Below are positions 1 through 9,126 of a stretch of 64,000 nt of DNA, one piece after another. The stretch is from the NCBI RefSeq assembly GCF_018687475.1, contig NZ_CP061292.1, positions 992,001 to 1,056,000 of the forward strand, written 5' to 3'. The position numbers and the translations under genes are program-made. This DNA is from Polynucleobacter sp. MWH-UH24A (GTDB taxonomy: Bacteria > Pseudomonadota > Gammaproteobacteria > Burkholderiales > Burkholderiaceae). Numbering within the stretch: position 1 is the stretch's first letter; each line of letters opens with the position of its first letter. The notes under the pieces are model-generated. The model had not been told where the DNA came from and did no database searches. It saw only the letters and a program-made list of their open reading frames with translations.

Positions 1-512
1 ACCTCAAAGCTGTAACGTCGCCCATCTGGGGCAATGACTTCCTGACGCTCAAGATCAATGGTCAACTGATAGCCCGAAAATGCCTTGGTCTCATTGAACA
101 AATGATCAACCTCCTGCTCCGATAACACCACAGGTAAGAGACCATTCTTAAAGCAATTATTAAAGAAAATATCTGCAAAACTTGGGGCAATAATGGCTCG
201 AAAGCCAAATTGCGATAAGGCCCAGGGTGCGTGCTCTCGAGAACTACCGCAACCAAAGTTCTTACGAGCAAGCAAAATACCAGCTCCTTGATAGCGCGCT
301 TGATTTAGTACGAAGTCTGGATTTAGAGGCCGATTTGAGCAGTCTTGACCCGGCTCACCCTGATCCAAATACCGCCACTCATCAAATAGATTTTGACCGA
401 AACCAGTTTTCTTAATCGATTTAAGAAACTGCTTCGGAATAATCGCGTCGGTATCGACATTCTCGCGATCCAATGGGGCGACTAGGCCTTGATAAACCGT
501 AAATGCATCCAT
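1..512 (-). CDS. leuD: 3-isopropylmalate dehydratase small subunit LeuD (3' end cut by window edge)
   Basis: Small subunit of isopropylmalate isomerase, which with LeuC interconverts 2- and 3-isopropylmalate in leucine biosynthesis in the cytoplasm. Reading the complement from the ATG at 510-512 gives [20 protein letters not shown], then [11 protein letters not shown] and the family hallmark [15 protein letters not shown], followed by a stretch like other LeuD proteins up to the window edge. About 170 of the usual roughly 215 residues are visible; the C-terminus lies before base 1. The start lies 2 bases after the stop of the upstream small lipoprotein gene, so the two are co-transcribed and probably translationally coupled. 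leuB would be expected just outside the window. Confidence 0.96.
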   Translation of the reverse strand, partial: MDAFTVYQGLVAPLDRENVDTDAIIPKQFLKSIKKTGFGQNLFDEWRYLDQGEPGQDCSNRPLNPDFVLNQARYQGAGILLARKNFGCGSSREHAPWALSQFGFRAIIAPSFADIFFNNCFKNGLLPVVLSEQEVDHLFNETKAFSGYQLTIDLERQEVIAPDGRRYSFE

Positions 513-514
513 AA

Positions 515-727
515 TTAGTTCACTGGGGTGACGGTAACGTCTTTGTTGTTCGGACTTGTGCCCGGAGAATTAGAAGACTTCGGTGCAGTTTCCACGGGCT
601 TAGCTTGTGGATCCATTTTCTTACCCATCTCCTGCAAATCTTTGCCCACACCGGTCCAGGTATTGGAACACGCTGTGAGCGTGATTGCAAAGAAAAGAAT
701 TAATCCAGCGCGCATTGAAAAGTTCAT
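515..727 (-). CDS. small entericidin-like lipoprotein between leuC and leuD
   Basis: A 70-residue predicted lipoprotein. A short N-terminus and hydrophobic stretch (residues 6-18) end in a lipobox LTAC, so Cys20 would be lipidated. The mature part begins [18 protein letters not shown], which resembles the entericidin pattern (N-T-x-x-G-x-G-K-D-x-Q), followed by a Pro/Ser/Asn-rich polar tail. It lies 19 bases after leuC and 2 bases before leuD on the same strand, so it is expressed with the leucine operon. Entericidin family membership is inferred from pattern only. A role in leucine synthesis is not expected; envelope stress or cell-wall-associated functions are known for the family. Met5 is an alternative start. 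Confidence 0.8.
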   Translation of the reverse strand: MNFSMRAGLILFFAITLTACSNTWTGVGKDLQEMGKKMDPQAKPVETAPKSSNSPGTSPNNKDVTVTPVN

Positions 728-746
728 ATTCAGATTCTAAGAAAGA

Positions 747-2153
747 TTAAGCGATCTTGCGCACATCCACAAAATGCCCCTCGATGGCCGCAGCTGCAGC
801 CATTGCAGGACTAACCAAGTGCGTGCGACCACCCGCGCCCTGACGACCCTCAAAATTACGGTTGGAGGTCGAGGCGCAACGCTCTTCAGGCTCGAGGCGA
901 TCGGCATTCATGGCAAGGCACATGGAGCAACCCGGCTCACGCCACTCAAAACCAGCAGCCTTAAAGACGCGATCAAGGCCTTCACGCTCAGCCTGGGCTT
1001 TCACCAAACCAGAGCCTGGCACCACCAGGGCTTGCTTCACATTGACTGCCACTTTCTTACCCAATCGCTCGACCACTTTAGCGGCAGCGCGCAGGTCTTC
1101 AATTCGGCTATTGGTGCATGAACCAATAAAGACTTTATCCAGATAAATCGTGTCAAGCGGTAAGTTGGGCTCTAGTCCCATGTATTGCAAAGCGCGCTCC
1201 ATCGCTTGACGTTTCACAGGATCACGCTCACGCTCTGGATCAGGCACGCGACTACCGATCGGTAAAACCATTTCGGGGGAGGTTCCCCAACTCACTTGCG
1301 GTGCAATCTCTTCTGCCCGTAACTCAACAATGCGATCAAAATGAGCGCCAGGGTCTGAATGCAAAGTGCGCCAATACTGCAAAGCTTGGCGCAAGGCTTC
1401 GCCCTTGGGGGCATAAGGACGACCTTGGATGTACTCAATGGTGGTTTCATCAACGGCTACTAGGCCGGCACGCGCACCTGCTTCGATCGCCATATTGCAA
1501 ATGGTCATGCGCCCTTCCATCGATAACTGACGAATGGCTTCACCAGCAAACTCCATGGTGTAGCCAGTGCCACCGGCAGTACCAATCTTGGCAATCACCG
1601 CCAAAATAATGTCTTTTGCAGTGCTACCAGGTTGCAAACGACCTTCAACCCGAACTAACATGTTCTTACTCTTTTTCATGAGCAAGGTTTGGGTTGCGAG
1701 CACATGCTCCACCTCGGATGTACCAATACCAAAAGCCAATGCTCCAAAAGCACCATGGGTGCTGGTATGAGAATCCCCGCACACCACGGTCATCCCAGGC
1801 AAGGTGGCGCCCTGCTCGGGGCCAATCACATGCACGATCCCTTGGCGTTGGTCATTCATTTTGTATTGGGTAATACCAAAGCGATCGCAATTTTGATCCA
1901 AGGTATCGACTTGTAACTTGGAGACGGGATCGGCAATGCCTTCAGAGCGGTCTGTGGTGGGCACATTGTGATCAGAGACTGCGAGGTTCGCTGAAATACG
2001 CCAGACTGGACGTGCAGCAAGGCTTAAGCCTTCAAAGGCTTGAGGGCTAGTTACCTCATGAAGCAACTGACGATCAATGTAGATCGTGGCGGTGCCGTCC
2101 TCTTCCGAATGAACGACGTGCTCATCCCACAACTTGTCATAAAGCGTACGCAT
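747..2153 (-). CDS. leuC: 3-isopropylmalate dehydratase large subunit LeuC
   Basis: Large [4Fe-4S] subunit of isopropylmalate isomerase (leucine biosynthesis). The 468-residue product starts [14 protein letters not shown], the typical LeuC N-terminus. The reading frame is open a further 35 codons upstream to 2258, but that part runs into the gltA coding sequence. The ATG at 2151-2153 has an AAAGGGG Shine-Dalgarno just before it, so it is chosen as the start. Cluster cysteines are visible at about C346 ([11 protein letters not shown]) and C409/C412 (PGCSMC). [20 protein letters not shown] is the conserved substrate-binding region. It starts 34 bases after the gltA stop and is followed by the lipoprotein gene and leuD. 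Confidence 0.97.
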   Translation of the reverse strand: MRTLYDKLWDEHVVHSEEDGTATIYIDRQLLHEVTSPQAFEGLSLAARPVWRISANLAVSDHNVPTTDRSEGIADPVSKLQVDTLDQNCDRFGITQYKMNDQRQGIVHVIGPEQGATLPGMTVVCGDSHTSTHGAFGALAFGIGTSEVEHVLATQTLLMKKSKNMLVRVEGRLQPGSTAKDIILAVIAKIGTAGGTGYTMEFAGEAIRQLSMEGRMTICNMAIEAGARAGLVAVDETTIEYIQGRPYAPKGEALRQALQYWRTLHSDPGAHFDRIVELRAEEIAPQVSWGTSPEMVLPIGSRVPDPERERDPVKRQAMERALQYMGLEPNLPLDTIYLDKVFIGSCTNSRIEDLRAAAKVVERLGKKVAVNVKQALVVPGSGLVKAQAEREGLDRVFKAAGFEWREPGCSMCLAMNADRLEPEERCASTSNRNFEGRQGAGGRTHLVSPAMAAAAAIEGHFVDVRKIA

Positions 2154-2187
2154 AATCCCCTTTAAAGCAAATGAAGCAATAAAACGC

Positions 2188-3501
2188 TTATTTTCGCTCA
2201 GAAATGGGAGGAACGGCTCGTGGGCTTGCACCCGCGAACAACTGACGTGGGCGACCAATCTTGTATTCAGAGTCGGTAATCATTTCTTCCCACTGGGCAA
2301 TCCAACCAACGGTTCTAGCCAGTGCAAAGATGCAGGTAAACATCTCGGTCGGAATACCAAGCGCCCGCTGCACAATACCTGAATAGAAGTCCACGTTTGG
2401 ATAGAGCTTACGACCCACAAAATAATCGTCCTCAAGGGCGATTTTCTCAAGAGTCATGGCGAGCTTGAAGAGCGGATCATTTTCAAGACCGAGTTCTTTG
2501 AGAACTTCATGGCAGGTCTCACGCATTAACTTAGCGCGGGGATCAAAGTTCTTGTATACGCGATGACCAAAACCCATCAGACGCACATTGGAGTTCTTAT
2601 CCTTCACTTGGGTAATAAATTCACCAATCTTTTCTACGCCCCCGCTTGCTTGAATCGAGGTCAGCATCTCAAGGCAGGCTTCATTTGCGCCACCATGGGC
2701 TGGGCCCCAAAGGCATGCAATTCCAGCGGAGATCGCGGCAAATGGGTTGGTACCAGAGGATCCCGCTAAGCGCACCGTCGAGGTTGAGGCATTTTGCTCA
2801 TGATCGGCATGCAAGATAAAGATACGGTCGAGTGCACGAACCAAGACTGGATTAACTTTATAGGGCTCGCATGGTGTTGCAAACATCATACGCATGAAGT
2901 TGGCGGTATAGGACAGACTGTTGTCCGGGTACATAAACGGTTGACCAATCGAGTACTTGTACGACATTGCCACCAAGGTTGGCATCTTGGCGATCAAGCG
3001 AATTTGTGCAATCTCACGGGCCTTCGGATCACCGTAATCAATCTCATCATGGTAGAAAGCAGCCATCGCACCAATTAAGCCGGTTAACACGGCCATTGGG
3101 TGTGCGTCTCGTCGGAATCCTCGCAAGAAGAACTGCATTTGCTCATGCACCATGGTGTGGTGCATGACCATATCCTGAAACTCGCCATTTTGTTTCTGAT
3201 TGGGTAGTTCACCATTAATTAGAAGTTGGCATACTTCCAAGAAGTCGCACTTGGTCGCTAACTCTTCGATCGGGTAACCGCGATAGAGCAATTCGCCTTT
3301 ATCACCATCAATGAAGGTGATCTTTGAGCTACACGATGCTGTGGACAAAAAGCCGGGATCGTAGGTGAACTTTCCGGTTTGACCATAGAGCTTCCGAATA
3401 TCAATCACGTCAGGACCTTGAGTGCCCTTATAGATGGGTAGCTCGATATCGGGCGTACCGTCGGAGAAAGAAAGTTTGGCTTTGATGTTCGATTCAATCA
3501 T
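2188..3501 (-). CDS. gltA: type II citrate synthase GltA
   Basis: Condenses acetyl-CoA and oxaloacetate to citrate at the entry of the TCA cycle. The 437 residues match the hexameric, NADH-sensitive type of Gram-negative bacteria in length. Catalytic residues are visible: His269 ([10 protein letters not shown]), His313 ([14 protein letters not shown]) and Asp371 (PNVDFYSG). The N-terminal beta-rich domain typical of type II enzymes is present ([14 protein letters not shown]). It lies 31 bases after sdhE and before leuC, on the same strand as the sdh genes, so citrate synthase and succinate dehydrogenase are probably one transcription unit. A GGGA Shine-Dalgarno precedes the ATG. Confidence 0.98.
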   Translation of the reverse strand: MIESNIKAKLSFSDGTPDIELPIYKGTQGPDVIDIRKLYGQTGKFTYDPGFLSTASCSSKITFIDGDKGELLYRGYPIEELATKCDFLEVCQLLINGELPNQKQNGEFQDMVMHHTMVHEQMQFFLRGFRRDAHPMAVLTGLIGAMAAFYHDEIDYGDPKAREIAQIRLIAKMPTLVAMSYKYSIGQPFMYPDNSLSYTANFMRMMFATPCEPYKVNPVLVRALDRIFILHADHEQNASTSTVRLAGSSGTNPFAAISAGIACLWGPAHGGANEACLEMLTSIQASGGVEKIGEFITQVKDKNSNVRLMGFGHRVYKNFDPRAKLMRETCHEVLKELGLENDPLFKLAMTLEKIALEDDYFVGRKLYPNVDFYSGIVQRALGIPTEMFTCIFALARTVGWIAQWEEMITDSEYKIGRPRQLFAGASPRAVPPISERK

Positions 3502-3532
3502 GGTTCATTCCCAATCAGTCAATGCAATTCAA

Positions 3533-3790
3533 TTATCGTTGACGCAACATTCCCAATACCGCTCGAGCAGACTCTGAATCCATCGCTGGCTTTAACTCTT
3601 GACGAGCTAACAACAGATCCAGCAAATCATTGTCATCCAATTGCAAGAGCGTTGATAACGCTTTACCCTGCTCTTCATTTAGTTCATGAGCGAATCGATG
3701 AAAGAAACGCTCCAGAATTAAATCGTTTTCCAACAAACCGCGTCGCGCTGCACTGCGAAGCTGATAAATCTGCTTGGCATCAAGGCTCAT
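3533..3790 (-). CDS. sdhE: FAD assembly factor SdhE
   Basis: Small (85 residues) helical protein needed for covalent attachment of FAD to SdhA (YgfY/Sdh5 family). The family signature R-G-x-x-E is seen as RRGLLENDLILERF (residues 15-28), and the acidic C-terminal part (LDDNDLLDLLLARQE) is typical. Its ATG overlaps the sdhB stop by 4 bases, so translation is coupled. Its position directly after sdhB and before gltA is the usual one in Burkholderiales. Confidence 0.94.
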   Translation of the reverse strand: MSLDAKQIYQLRSAARRGLLENDLILERFFHRFAHELNEEQGKALSTLLQLDDNDLLDLLLARQELKPAMDSESARAVLGMLRQR

Positions 3791-4491
3791 ACTGCCCGAC
3801 GCACCATCAATTCTTTAATCTTGCCAATCGCTTTGGTTGGGTTGAGATGTTTTGGACATACGTCAACGCAGTTCATGATGGTATGGCAACGGAACAAGCG
3901 ATACGGATCTTCTAAATTGTCTAAGCGCTCAGCGGTTGCCTGATCGCGGCTATCGGCAATAAATCGATAGGCTTGAAGTAGACCTGCGGGACCAACAAAT
4001 TTATCGGGGTTCCACCAAAACGATGGGCACGAGGTTGAGCACGACGCACACAGAATGCACTCATACAAGCCATCAAGCTCTTCTCGTTCCGCCGGACTTT
4101 GCAACCGCTCTTTCTCCGGTGGCGGCATGTCATTAATTAAGTAAGGCTTGATCGAGAGGTATTGCTTAAAGAACAGGGTCATGTCGACGATTAGATCGCG
4201 CACCACGGGCAGGCCTGGCAAAGGACGCAGAGTAATCTTTTGGGGCAAAGAACGCATATTGGTTAAGCAAGCCAAACCATTCTTACCATTAATGTTCATT
4301 GCATCCGATCCACAAACACCCTCGCGGCAGGAGCGACGATAGGAAATGCTCTCGTCTTGCTTCTTCAGGGAGATCAGAGCATCTAAGAGCATGCGCTCGC
4401 CTTTGAGCTCAAGCTCATAGCGTTGCATCCGTGGCGCCTTATCAACCTCTGGATCGTAACGATAGATTTCAAAGATACGGGTATCACTCAT
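3787..4491 (-). CDS. sdhB: succinate dehydrogenase iron-sulfur subunit SdhB
   Basis: Electron-transfer subunit of respiratory complex II. The 234-residue protein has the N-terminal plant-type ferredoxin domain with the [2Fe-2S] cysteine motif CREGVCGSDAMNINGKNG followed by LAC. Its C-terminal domain carries the [4Fe-4S] and [3Fe-4S] motifs CILCASCSTSCPSFWW and CHTIMNCVDVCPKHLNP. The tryptophan after the second motif (SFWW) is part of the quinone site in the family. It lies 16 bases downstream of sdhA and overlaps sdhE by 4 bases. Confidence 0.98.
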   Translation of the reverse strand: MSDTRIFEIYRYDPEVDKAPRMQRYELELKGERMLLDALISLKKQDESISYRRSCREGVCGSDAMNINGKNGLACLTNMRSLPQKITLRPLPGLPVVRDLIVDMTLFFKQYLSIKPYLINDMPPPEKERLQSPAEREELDGLYECILCASCSTSCPSFWWNPDKFVGPAGLLQAYRFIADSRDQATAERLDNLEDPYRLFRCHTIMNCVDVCPKHLNPTKAIGKIKELMVRRAV

Positions 4492-4507
4492 AGTCTTTAT
4501 CCAAGTA

Positions 4508-6283
4508 TTAGAACGTACGCTCTTTGGGTGGAACCGACTCCACCGTCAGGGGCTTGAGTTGCACAGGCTTGTAATCCAAACGATTGCCTTCGTACCAGAG
4601 GGTATGTTTCATCCAATTGGCATCGTCACGCTTCGGATAATCGTCATGCGCATGCGCTCCGCGACTTTCCTTACGCGCTGCCGCTGAAATCATGGTGGAG
4701 TTTGCTGTCTGGATTAAGTTATCGATTTCTAGCGCTTCAATTCGGGCGGTATTAAAGATCTGGGACTTGTCCTTGACCCACACACGTTTCGCACGCTCGG
4801 TGAGTTCTGCCATCTTACGAACGCCCTCGTCGAGTAAGCCTTGGTTACGGAATACACCAGCGTAGGTTTGCATCGTCTTACGAATATCGTTGGCAAGGTC
4901 TTGCGCATACTCACCTGAACTGCTGTTATCAAGCTTGGCAATCCGCTCAAGTGTGAACTCGCCAGCATCCGCAGGCAATGGTTTGTGCTCACGGGCTTTC
5001 AGGTTGGCTTGTACGACGTGATTGCCTGCGGCACGACCAAAGACCAAAAGATCCAATAAGGAATTAGTACCAAGACGATTTGCACCATGCACTGAGACGC
5101 ATGAGCACTCACCAATTGCATAGAGACCATTCACAATCGTATTGGGGTTACCATTTTTCGGAATCACCACTTGACCATGAATATTCGTAGGGATGCCACC
5201 CATTTGGTAATGGATGGTGGGTACGACTGGAATGGGTTCTTTGGTCACATCCACGTTCGCAAAGTTCATACCGATTTCGTAGACCGAGGGTAAGCGCTTC
5301 ATGATGGTCTCTGCACCAATGTGCGTGAGATCCAACACCACATAGTCACCATCTGGACCACAACCGCGCCCTTCTTTGATCTCTTGATCCATTGAGCGTG
5401 ATACAAAATCACGTGGGGCTAAATCTTTTAGCGTTGGTGCATAGCGTTCCATAAAACGCTCACCATTTTTGTTCCGCAGAATTCCGCCTTCACCACGACA
5501 GCCCTCGGTGAGCAAAACGCCTGCACCTGCCACACCGGTTGGATGAAACTGCCAGAACTCCATATCCTCTAGCGGTAAGCCAGCGCGAGCCGCCATACCC
5601 ATACCATCACCCGTATTGATATATGCATTGGTTGAGGCAGCCCAAATGCGGCCCGCTCCACCAGTAGCCATCAAGGTAATCTTGGCCTCTAGGATGTAAA
5701 TCTCACCCGTTTCCATTTCGAGTGCGGTGACACCAACGACATCACCCTCCGCATCCCGAATCAGATCAAGCGCAAGCCACTCCACAAAGAAATGGGTCTT
5801 TGCTCTTACGTTGCGTTGATACAAAGTGTGCAACATGGCGTGCCCAGTTCGGTCCGCTGCAGCACAGGCGCGTTGCACTGGTTTCTCACCATAATTAGCG
5901 GTATGACCACCAAAAGGCCGTTGATAGATCGTGCCATCGGCGTTGCGATCAAATGGCATCCCAAAGTGCTCAAGCTCATAGACCACCTTAGGTGCCTCAC
6001 GGCACATAAACTCAATCGCGTCTTGATCGCCTAACCAATCAGAACCTTTGATGGTGTCATAAAAGTGATAGTGCCAGTTATCCTCACTCATATTGCCAAG
6101 TGAAGCGCCAATGCCACCCTGCGCAGCGACTGTATGCGAACGGGTAGGGAATACTTTGGATAAAACGGCGACGCTAAGCCCCGCCTCCGAGAGTTGCAAG
6201 GCTGCACGCATCCCGGAACCGCCGGCCCCCACGATCACAGCATCAAAACGCCTGCGGGGTAGTGTTTTTTTAATGGCTGTCAT
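4508..6283 (-). CDS. sdhA: succinate dehydrogenase flavoprotein subunit SdhA
   Basis: Catalytic subunit of complex II; oxidises succinate to fumarate. The 591 residues match the usual length. The N-terminal dinucleotide-binding motif is VIVGAGGSGMRAALQLSEAG (residues 16-35), and the FAD-linking histidine lies in RSHTVAAQGGIGA. Substrate-site features are visible in HPTGV and in REYGRG-like regions (ECSCVSVHGANRLGTNS; RESRGAHAHDDYPKRDD). The gene lies 3 bases after sdhD and upstream of sdhB. SdhE, encoded two genes downstream, is its flavinylation factor. Confidence 0.98.
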   Translation of the reverse strand: MTAIKKTLPRRRFDAVIVGAGGSGMRAALQLSEAGLSVAVLSKVFPTRSHTVAAQGGIGASLGNMSEDNWHYHFYDTIKGSDWLGDQDAIEFMCREAPKVVYELEHFGMPFDRNADGTIYQRPFGGHTANYGEKPVQRACAAADRTGHAMLHTLYQRNVRAKTHFFVEWLALDLIRDAEGDVVGVTALEMETGEIYILEAKITLMATGGAGRIWAASTNAYINTGDGMGMAARAGLPLEDMEFWQFHPTGVAGAGVLLTEGCRGEGGILRNKNGERFMERYAPTLKDLAPRDFVSRSMDQEIKEGRGCGPDGDYVVLDLTHIGAETIMKRLPSVYEIGMNFANVDVTKEPIPVVPTIHYQMGGIPTNIHGQVVIPKNGNPNTIVNGLYAIGECSCVSVHGANRLGTNSLLDLLVFGRAAGNHVVQANLKAREHKPLPADAGEFTLERIAKLDNSSSGEYAQDLANDIRKTMQTYAGVFRNQGLLDEGVRKMAELTERAKRVWVKDKSQIFNTARIEALEIDNLIQTANSTMISAAARKESRGAHAHDDYPKRDDANWMKHTLWYEGNRLDYKPVQLKPLTVESVPPKERTF

Positions 6284-6286
6284 TCC

Positions 6287-6652
6287 TTACACTTTCCATA
6301 AGATCTGTATGGCATACGCTGCACAACCGACGAGCCATAAAACGGTAATCACTTGTAGACCTAAACGAATGCCAACGGGCTTCACGTAATCCATCCAAAT
6401 ATCACGCACACCAATCCAGGCGTGATAGAAAAGGCTGAGTAAGGCCAGAAGGGTCAGTAGCTTCATGAACTGATTGGCAAACAAGCCTGCCCAACCGTCA
6501 TAACTTGGGTTACCGTTCAAAAGATAAGCGATCAACAGAACAACGGTGAAGGCAACCATAATGATTGCTGTGACGCGCTGAATAATCCACTCTTTGAGTC
6601 CGTAATGAGCACCAACTACCAGACGCTTTGGACCAATATTATTTTTTGACAT
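6287..6652 (-). CDS. sdhD: succinate dehydrogenase membrane anchor SdhD
   Basis: Small membrane anchor of complex II that helps bind haem b and ubiquinone. The protein of about 121 residues has three hydrophobic helices (about residues 22-42, 50-75 and 90-115). The family motif QRVTAIIM and the block FYHAWIGVRDIWMDYVKP are present, with a haem-ligand His and a conserved Asp-Tyr near the quinone site. The start is placed at the ATG 6650-6652 (MSKNNIGPKRLVVG); the frame is open 8 codons further, but those codons overlap the end of sdhC. Confidence 0.94.
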   Translation of the reverse strand: MSKNNIGPKRLVVGAHYGLKEWIIQRVTAIIMVAFTVVLLIAYLLNGNPSYDGWAGLFANQFMKLLTLLALLSLFYHAWIGVRDIWMDYVKPVGIRLGLQVITVLWLVGCAAYAIQILWKV

Positions 6653-6662
6653 AGCGTGTGAC

Positions 6663-7088
6663 CTAAAAGAGACCAAACAAACGCAGACCCAGTATGGCAG
6701 TCAGCGTGAGACTAATCACCATAACCGATACTGCTGAGCGATTCGCGGCGGCTTTGTCGACCCCAATCTCTAGATCGAGAAATAAATAACGAATTCCGGC
6801 GCAGAAATGATGCAAATATCCCCAAATCAACCCTAAGCAAATTAATTTCACGAATGGGTTGCCGAGCAAATTCGAGAAATACGCAAAGCTAAGCTCGGAG
6901 GCTAGACTTTTATCGAACAGGAAGAGAATGAAGGGAAGAAACAGAAATAAGGCGGCGCCAGAAATGCGGTGAAGGATAGAAACTTTGCCGGGCCAAGGAA
7001 GTCGATATTGGGCAAGTTGCGCAATCCCGATGTTCCGGAACACTGGCCGCTGTTGGGCTGGATTTGAGTCCTGGTGTGAGTCACTCAT
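6663..7088 (-). CDS. sdhC: succinate dehydrogenase cytochrome b556 subunit SdhC
   Basis: Larger membrane anchor of complex II (about 141 residues from the ATG at 7086-7088). The motif SILHRISG near the first helix supplies quinone-site Ser/Arg, and HHFCAGIRYLFLDLE contains the haem-ligand histidine. Three hydrophobic helices follow. The upstream in-frame codon at 7121 is TTG with no ribosome site, whereas an AGGA lies 12 bases before the chosen ATG. It is the first gene of the sdh-gltA-leu run, and its upstream region holds a palindrome also found before the phasin gene. Confidence 0.94.
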   Translation of the reverse strand: MSDSHQDSNPAQQRPVFRNIGIAQLAQYRLPWPGKVSILHRISGAALFLFLPFILFLFDKSLASELSFAYFSNLLGNPFVKLICLGLIWGYLHHFCAGIRYLFLDLEIGVDKAAANRSAVSVMVISLTLTAILGLRLFGLF

Positions 7089-7131
7089 AGCTGGTTGTAA
7101 TCCTGACTGATGAAGGGCCAAATTGTTAAAT

Positions 7132-7146
7132 TGTTGTATTGCAACA
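7132..7146. promoter_or_regulatory. 15-bp near-palindrome upstream of sdhC (TGTTGCA-type)
   Basis: TGTTGTATTGCAACA on the plus strand, TGTTGCAATACAACA on the sdhC sense strand. It differs at one position from the perfect palindrome over the phasin promoter at 29427-29441. It lies 44 bases before the sdhC ATG, so it is placed to act as an operator of the sdh operon. Its binding protein is unknown; PhaR is a candidate because the phasin copy looks like a PhaR-type TGCA palindrome. Confidence 0.5.
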
Positions 7147-7257
7147 TATTCTATTAGAAACGTAAGACTTAGTGGACACTTTTTTGCATCAAATAAGCTA
7201 ACTTATTGATTTTAAGTAATTTTATTAATTTTTCTTTAGGTGTTTATCCTTAATCCA

Positions 7258-7992
7258 TCAACTTAATTCATTCACATAGTGCAACTTCGTGGTCTCGTAA
7301 TAAGCCACACGGACCTCAACTGGCTTGTTGCCATAAGTGAAGCTTCGGCGCTCTACGGATAAAAGGGCTGCGCCAGTCGTAAGACTGAGGTGGGAAGCCA
7401 AGTCCGCATCTGCGTTAACGGCCTTAATTTGTTCCTGAGCCCAGACCATATGGGTATTGAATTCGCTCTCATAAAAGCCGTATAGGGGTCCATGCCAAGC
7501 ATTTAAACGCTCCAAGGAAATGCCCTCAAAACGTTTTGGTAGCAAGTATATGGTTTCAAAGACCGTTGGCTGACCACCAAAGCGCTGAATCCTCTTGACC
7601 TCCATTACCGAGTCGCCTGTCTTTAGCTCCAAAAGCGCGGCAAGGTGCGCATCGGCCGAGCGCAATTCGCAGCTCAGAAAAGTGCTTCGCAGAATCAACT
7701 CTTTGCCATCGTCTGGAACAAGGCGCAAGAACCGAAATTGCACCGCATCTTCGCGGTGACTCGCCACAAATGTGCCCTTCCCTTGGTGCCGCACCACCAC
7801 ATTCTCTGCAGCAAGTGCGTCGATGGCTTTGCGGACTGTTCCTTGGCTTACTTTGTAGCGCTCGGCCAAGTCCATTTCACTGGGTATCGGCTGCCCAGGC
7901 TGCCACTCACCGGCTTGTAAGCTCTCCAATAAGAGATCTTTGATCTGTTGGTACAGGGGGCTAAAGTTGGCAGCTTGCTCTACGGATCGCAT
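7258..7992 (-). CDS. GntR family (HutC/FarR subfamily) transcriptional regulator
   Basis: A 244-residue repressor-type regulator. The N-terminal winged helix-turn-helix (about residues 12-78) contains the family signature IPSEMDLAERYKVSQGTVRK, followed by the wing VVRHQGKGTFVA. The C-terminal half (about 95-240) fits a UTRA ligand-binding domain (YETTKLHYVNEL at the end; GDSVMEVKRI in the middle). It sits between the sdh operon and the divergent mdh, so control of one or both TCA loci is likely; the ligand is unknown. The intergenic region with mdh holds two inverted repeats that could be its operators. No ribosome site is obvious before the ATG. Confidence 0.9.
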   Translation of the reverse strand: MRSVEQAANFSPLYQQIKDLLLESLQAGEWQPGQPIPSEMDLAERYKVSQGTVRKAIDALAAENVVVRHQGKGTFVASHREDAVQFRFLRLVPDDGKELILRSTFLSCELRSADAHLAALLELKTGDSVMEVKRIQRFGGQPTVFETIYLLPKRFEGISLERLNAWHGPLYGFYESEFNTHMVWAQEQIKAVNADADLASHLSLTTGAALLSVERRSFTYGNKPVEVRVAYYETTKLHYVNELS

Positions 7993-8009
7993 TGTTACTT
8001 ATCTAAATT

Positions 8010-8026
8010 CTTTTATCTTATAAAAG
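8010..8026. promoter_or_regulatory. inverted repeat in the gntR-mdh intergenic region
   Basis: Perfect 7-bp arms CTTTTAT-CTT-ATAAAAG, 18 bases before the GntR start codon. Position and symmetry suit an autoregulatory operator, but it is AT-rich and could also be promoter sequence. Confidence 0.4.
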
Positions 8027-8033
8027 ACTTCAT

Positions 8034-8055
8034 GCTAGTGTAAATGTAAACTAGC
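8034..8055. promoter_or_regulatory. candidate GntR operator upstream of mdh
   Basis: The 22-bp inverted repeat GCTAGTxTA-N4-TAxACTAGC has arms of nine positions with one unmatched base each. It contains GTxTA and TAxAC halves, which resemble the GT-N-TA-N-AC core reported for HutC-type GntR regulators. It lies 45 bases before the mdh ATG, between mdh and the divergent GntR gene. Binding is inferred. Confidence 0.5.
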
Positions 8056-8100
8056 GGTTTGTAAGCAAGTTCATCATTAACCCTTTATCCGGAGTTTGTA

Positions 8101-9090
8101 ATGGCAAAAGCCCCTATGCGTGTCGCTGTCACTGGTGCAGCAGGTCAAATTGGTTATTCCCTACTATTTCGTATTGCCAATGGCGATATGTTGGGCAAAG
8201 ATCAGCCCGTCATTTTGCAGTTACTCGAAATCCCCGATGAGAAAGCACAAAAAGCGCTCAAAGGCGTGATGATGGAACTTGAGGATTGCGCATTTCCTTT
8301 GTTAGCTGGCATGAGTGCCCACAGTGATCCCATGACCGCGTTCAAAGACATTGATGTCGCTCTACTCGTTGGTGCACGCCCTCGCGGCCCTGGTATGGAG
8401 CGCAAAGATTTACTCTCCGCCAACGCACAAATTTTTACAGCACAAGGCAAGGCGCTCGATCAAGTGGCCAAGCGCACCGTCAAGGTATTAGTGGTTGGCA
8501 ACCCCGCCAATACCAATGCTTACATTGCCATGAAATCCGCGCCCAGCTTGCCAGCGAAGAACTTCACTGCTATGTTGCGCCTTGATCACAACCGCGCCCT
8601 TTCCCAATTAGCAAGTAAGACCAACAAAGCGGTAGCGGATATTGAGAAACTCATTGTGTGGGGTAATCACAGCCCAACCATGTACCCCGACTATCGCTTT
8701 GCGACCGTCAACGGCCAATCGGTCAAAGACCTCATTAACGATCCGGCTTGGAATAAAGATGTCTTTATTCCAACGGTGGGTAAGCGTGGTGCCGCCATCA
8801 TTGAAGCGCGCGGCTTATCGTCAGCCGCATCCGCTGCGAATGCGGCAATCGATCATGTCCGTGACTGGGTCTTGGGTACCAATGGTAAGTGGGTCACGAT
8901 GGGCATTCCCTCGGGCGGTGATTACGAAATCCCTGCCGAGATTATTTATGGCTTCCCAGTCACGTGTGCCAATGGTGAGTACACCCTTGTTAAAGGTTTA
9001 GAAATCGATGCGTTCTCGCGTGAGCGCATGACCCTGACCTTAAATGAGTTACTTGAAGAGCAAGCGGGTGTAAAACATCTTTTGGGTTAA
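8101..9090 (+). CDS. mdh: malate dehydrogenase
   Basis: NAD-dependent oxidation of malate to oxaloacetate in the TCA cycle. The 329-residue protein belongs to the cytosolic-type MDH group found in many Gram-negative bacteria. The NAD-binding motif is [17 protein letters not shown] (residues 9-25). Substrate arginines appear in [15 protein letters not shown], the Asp-His dyad in MLRLDHNRA and [13 protein letters not shown], and NPANTNAYI is the cofactor-side asparagine motif. A CGGAG Shine-Dalgarno lies 6 bases before the ATG. It diverges from the GntR regulator and is followed by a small secreted protein gene. Confidence 0.97.
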   Translation: MAKAPMRVAVTGAAGQIGYSLLFRIANGDMLGKDQPVILQLLEIPDEKAQKALKGVMMELEDCAFPLLAGMSAHSDPMTAFKDIDVALLVGARPRGPGMERKDLLSANAQIFTAQGKALDQVAKRTVKVLVVGNPANTNAYIAMKSAPSLPAKNFTAMLRLDHNRALSQLASKTNKAVADIEKLIVWGNHSPTMYPDYRFATVNGQSVKDLINDPAWNKDVFIPTVGKRGAAIIEARGLSSAASAANAAIDHVRDWVLGTNGKWVTMGIPSGGDYEIPAEIIYGFPVTCANGEYTLVKGLEIDAFSRERMTLTLNELLEEQAGVKHLLG

Positions 9091-9126
9091 GATCAATGCA
9101 TTGAAAAACGCACTACAGGAGATGGC

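Noticed and set aside
2154..2258. N-terminal extension of the leuC reading frame
   Set aside because: It overlaps the gltA 3' end, lacks family similarity and lies upstream of an ATG with a strong Shine-Dalgarno.
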